Shown here: positions 1 through 7,772 of the stretch, one piece after another
How positions within the stretch are numbered: the stretch's first letter is position 1
How the letters are laid out: each line of letters begins with the position of its first letter
Origin: QQUD01 sp039029915
Lineage (GTDB): Bacteria > Chloroflexota > Anaerolineae > Promineifilales > Promineifilaceae
Assembly: GCA_039029915.1 (NCBI GenBank)
Contig: JBCCFD010000300.1
Coordinates: 1 to 9,901, forward strand
Length of the DNA: 9,901 nt
Reading direction: 5' to 3'
Notes under the pieces: model-generated
Told to the model about the DNA's origin: nothing
What the model saw: the letters and a program-made list of their open reading frames with translations, nothing else
The model's database searches: none
Made by a program: the position numbers and the translations under genes

Positions 1-601
1 CCAACGTGCCCTCAGAGCCGGTGAACAGATGGGTTAAGTCGTATCCCGCAGATTGTTTGATAGATCGTGACCCCGTTTTGATAATATCCCCATTGGCCAT
101 AACCACTACCAATGCCAACACATTGTCACGTGTTGCGCCATACTTCACGGTTCGAATGCCGGCTGCGTTGTTGGCAATCATGCCGCCGATTGAGGCATTT
201 GCACCAGGGTCTGGGGCAAACATCATACCCACCTTGGCTAACTCTGCTTCCAGCTCTTTACGAAAAATACCGGGCTGAACGGTGACCTGAAAATCTTCCA
301 GGTGCAACTGGAGCACCTTGTTCATTCGCTGAAAGTTGAGGGAGATACCTTGCTTTAAGGGAATTGAATGACCCTCGAGGCTGGTGCCAGCCCCCCAAGC
401 GGTGATAGGAATCTGTTGCTCACCGGCAATTTTTACGATTTGGCTCACAGTTTCACTGCTGCTTGGCCAAATGACGATGTCAGGCAGCACGGGAGGATGG
501 GTTGATTGGTCTTGAGCGTGTAGCTGACGATCTGCAATGGTGGTTGAGATGTTGTCTGAGCCAACAACGGCCGTTAATTGTTGAATGAGTTCTTGATTCA
601 T
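1..601 (-). CDS. FAD-binding oxidase, D-lactate dehydrogenase/GlcD type (N-terminal part)
   Basis: Only the first 200 residues are in the window; the rest lies beyond base 1. What is seen is a PCMH-type FAD-binding domain (FAD_binding_4): ITAWGAGTSLEGH at about 66-78, PDPGANASIGGMIANNAAG at about 130-148, YGATRDNVL at about 154-162 and SAGYDLTHLFTGSEGTL at about 184-200. These match the pyrophosphate-binding loops of mammalian/bacterial LDHD and glycolate oxidase subunit D. Members oxidise 2-hydroxy acids to 2-oxo acids using FAD. The ATG at 601 is preceded by AGGA at a suitable distance. It lies 60 bp downstream of the SDR gene on the same strand, so the two are probably co-transcribed. The substrate cannot be read from this half; in this cluster a 2-hydroxy acid from an aromatic side chain or ring-fission product is possible (inference). 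Confidence 0.85.
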   Translation of the reverse strand, partial: MNQELIQQLTAVVGSDNISTTIADRQLHAQDQSTHPPVLPDIVIWPSSSETVSQIVKIAGEQQIPITAWGAGTSLEGHSIPLKQGISLNFQRMNKVLQLHLEDFQVTVQPGIFRKELEAELAKVGMMFAPDPGANASIGGMIANNAAGIRTVKYGATRDNVLALVVVMANGDIIKTGSRSIKQSAGYDLTHLFTGSEGTL

Positions 602-661
602 AAGACATTCCTGTTTTGTGAAATCTGATGGGGCCTCAAAACTTGTTCGATTTGTGCTGGT

Positions 662-1444
662 TTATATCAACCCCGGATAAGCGCCACCGTCTAGCTGTAA
701 ATTTTGCCCGCAAATGTAGCTGGCCTGCACGCTGCATAAAAAGGCACACGCTGCGCCGATTTCTTCTGGTTTGCCCATGCGCCCGGCTGGAATGGTGGCC
801 ACGATCTTTGCCATCGCTTGATCAAAGGTAATGCCTTGTTCTTCCATCATTCGTTCAGCCAGATACTTTGTGCGCGGAGAGGCAATGCGTTCAGGCAGAA
901 TGTTGTTGATGGTTACATTGTCCGCCACCGTTTCTTTGGAGATGGCTTTGCTTAAGGCGGTTAATCCAGAACGAGCGGCTGTGGAGAGGCCTTGATGTGG
1001 GCGAGGGGCTTTAACCATAGCTGAGGTGATGTTCACAATACGGCCGAATTTTCTTTCCCGCATTCCCGGCAGCAGCGCATGGATCATAAAAATAGGAGCC
1101 AGCATATTGCCCTCAATAGCGCCCATCCACCGATCTTTGTCCCAATCTTGAAAGGTGCCGGGGCGCGGCCCGGCGTTATTGTTGACTAAAATGTCAGCGT
1201 CCGGGCACGCAGAGACGATAGCGGCGCGTCCTTCTTCAGTGGTGAGATCGCCGACCACATAGCGAATGTTGGGATTATCTGTTTGGGTTTTGATCTCTTC
1301 GACGGCATGCTGGAGCTTTTCCTCAATACGGCCGTTTATGACCACTTCACATCCCTCCTGCGCCAACGCCACAGCACACGCATACCCTAATCCCTGCGAC
1401 GATGCGCACACAATGGCTTTACGGCCGTTGATTCCTAAATCCAT
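662..1444 (-). CDS. SDR-family protein with atypical active site
   Basis: A 260-residue Rossmann protein of classical SDR length. Seen: a nucleotide-binding turn CASSQGLG at 13-20 (the first Gly of TGxxxGxG is Ala14), GDL at 65-67, NNNAG at 88-92, Asn113, Ser141 in NITSA, and a normal C-terminal GQNLQLDGGAYPG. The catalytic YxxxK motif is absent. Counting from Ser141, the Tyr position is Ser154 and the Lys position is Arg158 (LSTAARSG). Some SDR subfamilies annotated as 3-oxoacyl-ACP-reductase-like carry a similar LSNxxR pattern, so this is probably inherited rather than decay. The reaction is therefore uncertain. AAGGAGGAG just before the ATG is a very strong ribosome site. It is the first gene of the leftward unit. 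Confidence 0.87.
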   Translation of the reverse strand: MDLGINGRKAIVCASSQGLGYACAVALAQEGCEVVINGRIEEKLQHAVEEIKTQTDNPNIRYVVGDLTTEEGRAAIVSACPDADILVNNNAGPRPGTFQDWDKDRWMGAIEGNMLAPIFMIHALLPGMRERKFGRIVNITSAMVKAPRPHQGLSTAARSGLTALSKAISKETVADNVTINNILPERIASPRTKYLAERMMEEQGITFDQAMAKIVATIPAGRMGKPEEIGAACAFLCSVQASYICGQNLQLDGGAYPGLI

Positions 1445-1660
1445 CTCTCCTCCTTCGTGAGTTTCTTAGTGCCTCAGTTTTCAAGTCATTTAGCAAGTAT
1501 AAGCAATGAATAAGGGTTCAACGAAAAGAGTTTCTGGTAATTAGAGACATTTTTCCTGCAAAAAAACACCAAATTTGCAAAAAATGCCTGTCTTTTCCCA
1601 AAACTTCTGTATTCTCTAGTTTGACAACATTTAGATTATTCTGATTGTGGACCTTAGACC
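1445..1660. promoter_or_regulatory. Divergent intergenic control region
   Basis: AT-rich 216-bp spacer between the leftward SDR and the rightward amidohydrolase, so it should hold both promoters. On the minus strand a good -10-like TATACT (complement of 1496-1501) has only a loose -35 upstream (around 1517-1524). On the plus strand TTGACA sits at 1621-1626, but no good -10 follows at 16-18 bp; if used, the transcript would start within about 10 bases of the ATG. A direct repeat TGCAAAAAA occurs at 1557-1565 and 1576-1584, a possible regulator or bending site. No regulator gene is in the window. The exact promoters are guesses; that this region is regulatory is well supported by geometry. Confidence 0.5.
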
Positions 1661-3298
1661 ATGCACCAATTTGCAGATATCGTTTACAAAAGTGGCAAAA
1701 TTTATACGGTTGAGCCTGAGCAATCTTGGGCAACCTGTGTCGCAATTTTAAACGGCCGATTTATTTTTGTGGGTGAGGATGATGAGGTCACCCCGTTAGT
1801 TGGTCCTAACACGCAAATTGTTGATTTAAACCAGCAGATGGTCATGCCCGGCCTGCACGATATGCATATTCATGGGCTACTGGGCGCCATCGGGCGTCTG
1901 TTTGAATGCCAGTTTCCCATGATGGCTACGGTTGATGAAATCGTAACGGCTGTTTCCCGCTTCGCTACTCAAAACCCACATGCCCCCGTGATTGTTGGTG
2001 GCTCCTTTCATATGAGCCTGACTCAACAGCTCAACAAAGCCCAGCTTGATTTGGTTTGCCCCGCTCGTCCCGTCTTTCTATGGGATGCGTCGCTGCACAA
2101 TGCTTGGTGTAATTCTAAGATGCTTGAGATGGCTGGGATAACGTACGAGACGTCTGATCCTGTCAACGGCACTTTTGTTAAAGATGACAATGGGCAGCTC
2201 ACGGGGCTTTTGCTAGAAACGGCCGCTTCTGCCGTTTACAAGTGTATTCCTGAACGTGCTGCTGATGAATACGCTCAAGCGGTGGATTGGTTAACAAAGA
2301 TGCTTCATTCGCACGGGGTAACGTCGATAAAAGAGGCGGCCGTTAATCGAGCTATTGCCCAAGCCTACAAAACGGCCGATCAAACGAACAAACTAAAGTT
2401 ACGCGTTGGGCTTCATTTTTTGTGGCGAACCCCCTTCATTTATGATCCAGAAGATTTGGAACCCCTTCTTAAAGATCGTCAGCAGTTTGCCGGTAAACGG
2501 GTGAAAGTCAACTTTTTGAAATTATTTCTTGATGGCGTGCCCGTTGCCAAAACCGCCTGCATGCTTGACCCCTATCTGGGGGATGATCCTGAAACCCATG
2601 ACCCTTATGAGTTGCTTCTTGTTGATCGAGAAGAATTAAAAGAAATACTGATTCAATTTGATCGTGAAGGGTTGATTGTCAAAATGCATGCCACTGGGGA
2701 TGCTTCGCTTAGAGCCGCGCTTGATGCCATTGAAGCGGCGCGCCTTGCCAACGGTGATTCTGGCCTTGGTCATGAAATTGCCCATCCGCAAAACGCTCAT
2801 CCAAACGATCTGCCCCGGTTTGCCCAATTGGGCGCGGTCCCCGATCTTTGCCCGAAGCTGTGGCATCCTTCGAGAGGTAAAGATGGCGCGCTTTTGCCAC
2901 TGGTAGGCAAGGCGCGATTAGACAAAAGCTGGCCGATTGGTTCATACCATCGGTCAGGCGCACGCATGATTGCTGGAGCAGATTGGCCCGCCATGAGTCC
3001 CACTTTCAACCATTGGCTTGGTATCCAAACCCTCATCACTCGCCGCGATCCTGAGGGGCATATTCAGGAGCCGTTGGGTCAAAATGAGGCGATCGATTTG
3101 CCCACTGCGCTAGAAATTTTTACGATCAATGGTGCTAAAGCGGCGCGTCATGACGATGTCTGTGGCTCAATCGCCGTGGGTAAATATGCAGACATGATCA
3201 TTCTTGACCGCAATCTATTCGAAATCCCCGCTGATGAAATTGGAGAAACACGGGTGGTTAAAACGATTTTTGAGGGAGAGGTCGTTTTTGACAGCTGA
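1661..3298 (+). CDS. Amidohydrolase family 3 (YtcJ-like) metal-dependent hydrolase
   Basis: A 545-residue amidohydrolase-superfamily enzyme, usual length for the YtcJ/NfdA group. Seen: N-terminal beta-sandwich start DIVYKSGKIYTVEP; metal motif PGLHDMHIHG with His69 and His71; Lys287 in FLKLFLDG; His343 in MHATGD at 342-347; His371/His375 in HEIAHPQ; Asp441 in AGADWP; and the C-terminal sandwich return GSIAVGKYADMIILDRN at about 502-518. Family members hydrolyse amide, formamide or related C-N bonds at a Zn centre, probably in the cytoplasm (no signal peptide). No clear ribosome site precedes the ATG at 1661, but the N-terminus aligns well with the family, so translation may be leaderless or weakly initiated. 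Next gene follows after 54 bp. Substrate unknown; it is too long for, and unlike, LigJ-type hydratases of the same superfamily. Confidence 0.88.
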   Translation: MHQFADIVYKSGKIYTVEPEQSWATCVAILNGRFIFVGEDDEVTPLVGPNTQIVDLNQQMVMPGLHDMHIHGLLGAIGRLFECQFPMMATVDEIVTAVSRFATQNPHAPVIVGGSFHMSLTQQLNKAQLDLVCPARPVFLWDASLHNAWCNSKMLEMAGITYETSDPVNGTFVKDDNGQLTGLLLETAASAVYKCIPERAADEYAQAVDWLTKMLHSHGVTSIKEAAVNRAIAQAYKTADQTNKLKLRVGLHFLWRTPFIYDPEDLEPLLKDRQQFAGKRVKVNFLKLFLDGVPVAKTACMLDPYLGDDPETHDPYELLLVDREELKEILIQFDREGLIVKMHATGDASLRAALDAIEAARLANGDSGLGHEIAHPQNAHPNDLPRFAQLGAVPDLCPKLWHPSRGKDGALLPLVGKARLDKSWPIGSYHRSGARMIAGADWPAMSPTFNHWLGIQTLITRRDPEGHIQEPLGQNEAIDLPTALEIFTINGAKAARHDDVCGSIAVGKYADMIILDRNLFEIPADEIGETRVVKTIFEGEVVFDS

Positions 3299-3352
3299 CA
3301 TTGAAATTTTTACCACTTAAATTGTAATCAGCATTTATCGAGGGAGGAAAAA

Positions 3353-4864
3353 TTGATCGATTACATCATTATTGGGGCTGGGTCTGCGGGCTGTGTTTTA
3401 GCAAATCGCCTCAGTGCCAATCCCGATTGCCAAGTCTTACTGTTGGAAGCTGGTGAAGCGGACACAAATCCAGATATTCACGATCCTCGAAATGTTTTAA
3501 ATCTGATCAATGCTCCAGAAAATTGGGACTTTGTAACGGCACCCCAGGAGCACGGCCTGAACGTGGCCCACCGCTGGCCGCGTGGCAAGGTGCTTGGTGG
3601 ATCGAGCGGTTTAAACGGCATGATTTATATTCGTGGCAATCGGCTGGATTATGATATGTGGGCCTATGGTGGCTGTTACGGTTGGGATTACGACTCTATT
3701 TTGCCTTATTTCAAAAAGTCAGAAGATTTTGACCAAGGCGAGAGTGCGTTTCACGGTAGCGGTGGTGAGCTACGGGTTATTTCGAAATATGAGCCACATC
3801 CAGTCCATGCAGCACTTGTTGAAGCGGCCGTACAGGCTGGGCATCCATACAATCCGGATCATAATGGCAAAGAACAGTGGGGGGTGAGTCACTGCCAGCT
3901 CACTATTAAAGATGGCGTGAGGCACAGCACGGCTCAGGCATTTTTGCATCCGGTTGCCAATCGACCGAACCTCACTATTTTAACTGGTGCAATGGCTCAC
4001 AAGCTGCTGTTTGATGAACGACGCTGTCATGGTGTACGGTATGTGAAGGATGGGCGTTCGCAGGATATTTTTTGCAATGGAGAGGTTATTTTGAGCGGGG
4101 GCGCAATTGCGTCGCCACACCTATTGATGCTATCTGGCATTGGTGATGCTGATGATTTACGACGAGTGGGTGTGAAGCCGAAAGTTGATTTGCCCGGGGT
4201 GGGGCAGAATTTCCAAGACCATTTGTTGTGTCCGTTAATTTTTGCCTCTCCAAAACCGGTGCCGCCAGCGCTGGAAGGGCTGAATGTGATGACAAGCCAG
4301 CTTTTTGCAAAAACAGAAGCAGCCTGTGTCGTGCCGAATAGCCAACCGCTCTTTTTTCACGGTCCCAACTATCAGCCAGATATGTCGGGACCAGCACACG
4401 GGTTTACGCTGATGGCGTCGGTGGTGCGGGCGCACAGCATTGGGCAGTTTAAACTGCAGTCGGCTGATCCTGAAAAACGGCCGTTTCTCGATCCCAACTA
4501 CTTTAGTGCCCAAAAGGATGTCGAAATTATGATGCAGTCCATCGAAATGTGCCGCGAGATTGCCAAGCAGGCCGCCCTAGATGAGTGGCGTGATGTTGAG
4601 CTTTATCCGGGAGAAGCGGTGACGGGCGACTCGTTGGAACAGTATGTTCGTTTCCGAACGAGAACGAATCATCATCAAAGCTGTACGTGCAAGATGGGGG
4701 TCGATGAAACAGCCGTTGTTGATCCCCAATTGCGCGTTTATGGGGTTGACGGGCTGCGCGTTGTGGACGCCTCCATTTTCCCAACCGTACCGACGGGCAA
4801 TACCAATGCCCCCACAATTATGGTTGCTGAAAAGGCAGCCGATTTGATATTGGAGAAGGAATAA
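3353..4864 (+). CDS. GMC-family FAD oxidoreductase
   Basis: A 503-residue glucose-methanol-choline flavoenzyme, somewhat shorter than the 530-560 residues of choline dehydrogenase types. Seen: dinucleotide fold IIIGAGSAG at 5-13, LLLEAGE at 29-35, the first GMC signature RGKVLGGSSGLNGMIYIRGN at 77-96, the second signature GAIASPHLLMLSGIG at 250-264, and the C-terminal catalytic pair, His441 in HQSCTCKMG and Asn485 in GNTNAPTIM. It should oxidise a primary or secondary alcohol; aryl or benzylic alcohols fit the neighbourhood (inference). The start is TTG at 3353, chosen because GGGAGG lies 5-6 bases upstream and the fold begins at residue 4. Its TAA overlaps the next ATG by one base (TAATG), so the following gene is probably translationally coupled. 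Many GMC dehydrogenases pass electrons to the respiratory chain, but an oxidase cannot be excluded. Confidence 0.92.
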   Translation: MIDYIIIGAGSAGCVLANRLSANPDCQVLLLEAGEADTNPDIHDPRNVLNLINAPENWDFVTAPQEHGLNVAHRWPRGKVLGGSSGLNGMIYIRGNRLDYDMWAYGGCYGWDYDSILPYFKKSEDFDQGESAFHGSGGELRVISKYEPHPVHAALVEAAVQAGHPYNPDHNGKEQWGVSHCQLTIKDGVRHSTAQAFLHPVANRPNLTILTGAMAHKLLFDERRCHGVRYVKDGRSQDIFCNGEVILSGGAIASPHLLMLSGIGDADDLRRVGVKPKVDLPGVGQNFQDHLLCPLIFASPKPVPPALEGLNVMTSQLFAKTEAACVVPNSQPLFFHGPNYQPDMSGPAHGFTLMASVVRAHSIGQFKLQSADPEKRPFLDPNYFSAQKDVEIMMQSIEMCREIAKQAALDEWRDVELYPGEAVTGDSLEQYVRFRTRTNHHQSCTCKMGVDETAVVDPQLRVYGVDGLRVVDASIFPTVPTGNTNAPTIMVAEKAADLILEKE

Positions 4865-6591
4865 TGAGTGAGAAAAAATTGATGTATGGGGCGGACGCCC
4901 TGCTGATGGCCTTAAAACAGCTAGGCATTGATTATATTTTTGGCAACGTGGGCACCGATTTTCCGCCAATCATTGCCAGCCTAAGCCGATTTCAGCAGCA
5001 GGGAAAGCTGGGCGTTGATGTGCCCATGCCTATGACTATTCCTCATGAAAATGTGGCTATCAATATGGCGAATGGATACTATCTCGCTACCGGCAAACCG
5101 CAGGTCATTTTTGTGCACACCAATGTGGGGACAGCCAATGCGCTAATGGGGATCATCAATGCCAATCGGGCTCAAATTCCCATGATCGTCATTGCCGGTC
5201 GCGCGCCCGTTACCGAACAGCACGATCATCGCAGCAAACCAGGCTTTATTCACTGGGGCCAAGAGATGTTTGATCAGGGCGGGATAGTTCGTGAAAATGT
5301 GAAATGGGATTATCAAATTAGCAGCGACAATGTGTTTGAAATCGATCTGATTTTGAAACGGGCTGTGCAGATGGCGACTTCGTATCCACAAGGGCCAGTT
5401 TATCTAACATTTGTGCCAGAAGTGGTGGACCGTCAGTTTGAGATGTCCACAACCATCCAGCCTGCCCTCCAAAACACGGAGCCTCAACCCGACCCAGCCG
5501 CGATAGTTCGATTAGCAGAATGGTTGGCGCATGCGAAACGGCCGTTGCTAATTACCGGCGGCACAAGTCGAGATGAACGCATCCTACCTGCTCTCGTTTC
5601 CCTCGTCGAAAGTAAAACAGTGCCCATTACTGCGCTTCTGCAAAGATCGATTCATTTTCCATTTCAGCATGAGCTTTATCTTGGCAACAATCCTCATGCC
5701 TCTCTGCCTGATGCTGATCTGGTGATCAGTTTGGAAACAGATGTGCCGTATATGCCGCTCCACGCTCGCCCTAGCGATGGGTGCCGCGTCGTGCACGTGG
5801 GGCCAGACCCAGTTTTTCAACGCTATCCGCGTCGAGGTCACCAATCAGACTTAAATATTACAAGCGGCATCATACCCTTTTTAAACGCGCTGGAAAAAGC
5901 CGTCCCTACGCCCAAAGCAAGTATGGCTCAATCAAGAAAGGTCTGGGCTAAGGAAAAAAGACAGAGCAAGGAAGATAAACGAGCCAGACAAGTTTCTCGC
6001 AGTCAGGAAAATGACGTCATGAATTTTGGTTGGATATCCCACTGCATTGCTGAATTAGCCACTCAGCATAACGATCTCGTGGTATTGCGTGAGTTTGATC
6101 TAGACGCCGATTTTCTACCCAATGATCAGCCTGGAAGTTACTATAGCCTTTCAAATGCAGGCGGTTTGGGATGGGGATTAGGCAATGCGCTGGGCGTGCG
6201 CTTGGCTCAACCCGACAAAATTCCGCTTATAGCCACAGGGGATGGTTGCTACTACTTTGGCAATCCAACGGCAGCTCATTCTGTGGCTGCCTCACAAAAC
6301 CTGCCGTTTATTACGGTTATTTATAACAATGGCAAATGGGCTACGGTCGCTAACCATACCAACCGCTGGTATGCTGATCTTGAAGAGCCAGAACCCCCAT
6401 TGACGAGTTTGGGCCAATATTCTGACTTTCACAAGGTGTGTGAGGCGTTTGGTGGTTATGGCGAGATGGTCACAAAGCCATCTGAGCTGTTGGGGGCTTT
6501 GGAACGGGCAGTAACGGCCGTTAAAAATAACCAGCAAGCCCTCATTAACGTTATTGTTGACTCCCCCATCGTACGCGGTGAAGTACACTAA
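4864..6591 (+). CDS. Thiamine-diphosphate-dependent enzyme (acetolactate synthase-like)
   Basis: A 575-residue three-domain ThDP enzyme. Seen: Pyr domain with YIFGNVGTDFP at 24-34 and catalytic Glu62 in PHENVAINMANGYY; a central domain around 215-345 (RPLLITGGTSRDE at 226-238); a highly charged linker at about 358-385; and the PP domain with the metal/diphosphate motif from GDG (459-461) to NN (488-489). Relatives decarboxylate 2-oxo acids or make or break carbon-carbon bonds next to a carbonyl (benzoylformate decarboxylase, benzaldehyde lyase, acetolactate synthase). Nothing in the sequence picks one of these. GGAGAAGGA precedes the ATG, which overlaps the GMC stop by one base, suggesting that alcohol oxidation and the ThDP step act in sequence (inference). 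No regulatory ALS subunit is next to it, so branched-chain amino acid synthesis is unlikely. Confidence 0.88.
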   Translation: MSEKKLMYGADALLMALKQLGIDYIFGNVGTDFPPIIASLSRFQQQGKLGVDVPMPMTIPHENVAINMANGYYLATGKPQVIFVHTNVGTANALMGIINANRAQIPMIVIAGRAPVTEQHDHRSKPGFIHWGQEMFDQGGIVRENVKWDYQISSDNVFEIDLILKRAVQMATSYPQGPVYLTFVPEVVDRQFEMSTTIQPALQNTEPQPDPAAIVRLAEWLAHAKRPLLITGGTSRDERILPALVSLVESKTVPITALLQRSIHFPFQHELYLGNNPHASLPDADLVISLETDVPYMPLHARPSDGCRVVHVGPDPVFQRYPRRGHQSDLNITSGIIPFLNALEKAVPTPKASMAQSRKVWAKEKRQSKEDKRARQVSRSQENDVMNFGWISHCIAELATQHNDLVVLREFDLDADFLPNDQPGSYYSLSNAGGLGWGLGNALGVRLAQPDKIPLIATGDGCYYFGNPTAAHSVAASQNLPFITVIYNNGKWATVANHTNRWYADLEEPEPPLTSLGQYSDFHKVCEAFGGYGEMVTKPSELLGALERAVTAVKNNQQALINVIVDSPIVRGEVH

Positions 6592-6738
6592 AAGCCAGAA
6601 GGATGAAGGCAGAAGGATGAAAATGTGAAAAGATGAGCGATAACTTGATTGTGATGTCTACCTGCCACCTGCCACTTTGCCACTTTTCCACGCCGCAACG
6701 ACCGACGGCTTAAAACTCATAACTCAAAAGGAACTCCT
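6592..6738. repeat. Intergenic short tandem repeats
   Basis: 147-bp spacer with two kinds of short tandem repeat. CAGAAGGATGAA occurs at 6596-6607 and again at 6610-6621 (period 14). A pyrimidine-rich series with ACCTGCC twice, then ACTTTGCC and ACTTTTCC, covers about 6660-6690. The purine-rich half and the pyrimidine-rich half lie on opposite sides of a short A+T-rich stretch. AAAGG at 6727-6731 serves as ribosome site for the next gene. No convincing terminator is present. The pattern resembles the short tandemly repeated sequences of filamentous cyanobacteria and some Chloroflexota. Confidence 0.65.
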
Positions 6739-7749
6739 ATGCCCCTCCCACAAACCAACTACAAACCCCCATTTAACATCACCCGGGCCAGCCACGTTGT
6801 GCTAACCGTTCGTGATTTACAGGCGAGCAAAGCGCACTATGTTGACATGCTCGGCTTAATTTTAACTGAGCAAACTGCTGATTCCCTTTACCTGCGCGGG
6901 ATAGACGAACGGGCTCATCATAGCGTCGTGCTTCGACAAAGCGACCAACCCGGCACTGTAGACCGCATTGGGTTACGCGTTTTCATGGATGAAGACCTCG
7001 ACAAGGCGTATGCGTGGTTTAATGAAAACGGGACGCCTTGTCGCTGGGTTGAAGTGCCGTTCCAAGGCAAAACGCTGCATTTTGAAGACCCCAACGGAAT
7101 GCCCGTTGAACTGTGTGCGTGTATGGCTCAGGTGCCAAGCCTCCACGACAAATTTCAGCATCATCGAGGTGGACACCCTCGCGTACTCGATCACTTTCAA
7201 ATGCCCTGCCAAAATGTGGCTCGGGCGACCGAATTTTACACGGAGCTTGGCTTCCGTATTTCTGAATACACCGATTCGGATGATGGCTCCCAGCTTTGGG
7301 GCACGTGGCTGCAGCGTAAAGGAAATCCTCACGATATTGTTTTTACGGCTGGTAAGGGCCCTGCCTTGCATCACTTTGCGATGCAATCAAAAGGGACCAG
7401 CACCATCATGCACATTTGTGATATTGTCGGCAGCATGGGGCTTGAAGACATTATCGATCGCCAGCCGTCTCGTCACGGTATTGGCAACGCCATGTTTGTC
7501 TATTTCCGCGATCCAGATGGGCATCGGATGGAGTTTTACGACGCCCACTACCAAATGATAGATATCGACCATGAACCGATGCGCTGGCCGCTTTCCAACA
7601 CAAAACGGTCTAGTATTTGGGGCGTGCCCGCCTCGCGTCGCTGGTATTTTGAAACAAGCCCCTTTACGAATGTGCCGCTTCAAGCGTCTGAATTCCCCGG
7701 TGAACCGATGACGCTCGAGCGGTATGTCACTGAGAAGCTGTTGAAATAA
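6739..7749 (+). CDS. Type I extradiol dioxygenase, homoprotocatechuate 2,3-dioxygenase-like
   Basis: A 336-residue two-domain VOC (vicinal oxygen chelate) protein. The N-terminal domain (about 15-130) is structural. The C-terminal domain (about 148-272) carries the Fe(II) or Mn(II) site: His152 in VLDHFQ, the His211/His212 pair in LHHFAM (one is the ligand) and Glu265 in HRMEFY. The second-sphere residues are intact too: His199 in NPHDIV, His246 in SRHGIG and Tyr255. The stretch from RKGNPHD to RHGIGNAMFVYFRDPDGHR, and the tail with SSIWGVPASRRWYFE, closely recall the Brevibacterium/Arthrobacter homoprotocatechuate 2,3-dioxygenase (HpaD-type) from memory. It should cleave a substituted catechol beside the diol with O2. 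The exact ring substituent is unknown, so no symbol is given. AAGGA precedes the ATG at a good distance, and 23 bp separates its stop from the next start. Confidence 0.9.
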   Translation: MPLPQTNYKPPFNITRASHVVLTVRDLQASKAHYVDMLGLILTEQTADSLYLRGIDERAHHSVVLRQSDQPGTVDRIGLRVFMDEDLDKAYAWFNENGTPCRWVEVPFQGKTLHFEDPNGMPVELCACMAQVPSLHDKFQHHRGGHPRVLDHFQMPCQNVARATEFYTELGFRISEYTDSDDGSQLWGTWLQRKGNPHDIVFTAGKGPALHHFAMQSKGTSTIMHICDIVGSMGLEDIIDRQPSRHGIGNAMFVYFRDPDGHRMEFYDAHYQMIDIDHEPMRWPLSNTKRSSIWGVPASRRWYFETSPFTNVPLQASEFPGEPMTLERYVTEKLLK

Positions 7750-7772
7750 GGTTGTTAAAATTTGGAGGAAAA

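Noticed and set aside
1518..1745. 75-codon minus-strand open frame crossing the divergent spacer
   Set aside because: It starts inside the amidohydrolase gene on the opposite strand, has no ribosome site or recognisable domain, and covers the AT-rich promoter region; it is taken as chance.
1661..3298. Amidohydrolase as a LigJ-type 4-oxalomesaconate hydratase
   Set aside because: LigJ-type proteins are about 340 residues and lack this layout; the 545-residue sandwich-barrel form with MHATGD and GADWP fits the YtcJ group instead.
4086..4969. Several 90-130 codon minus-strand open frames opposite the GMC gene
   Set aside because: They are antisense to a gene with clear full-length homology and have low-complexity or unfamiliar translations.
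7752..7772. TTG at 7752 as start of the second dioxygenase
   Set aside because: The GGAGG at 7764-7768 points to ATG 7773, and the extra seven residues are unlike relatives.
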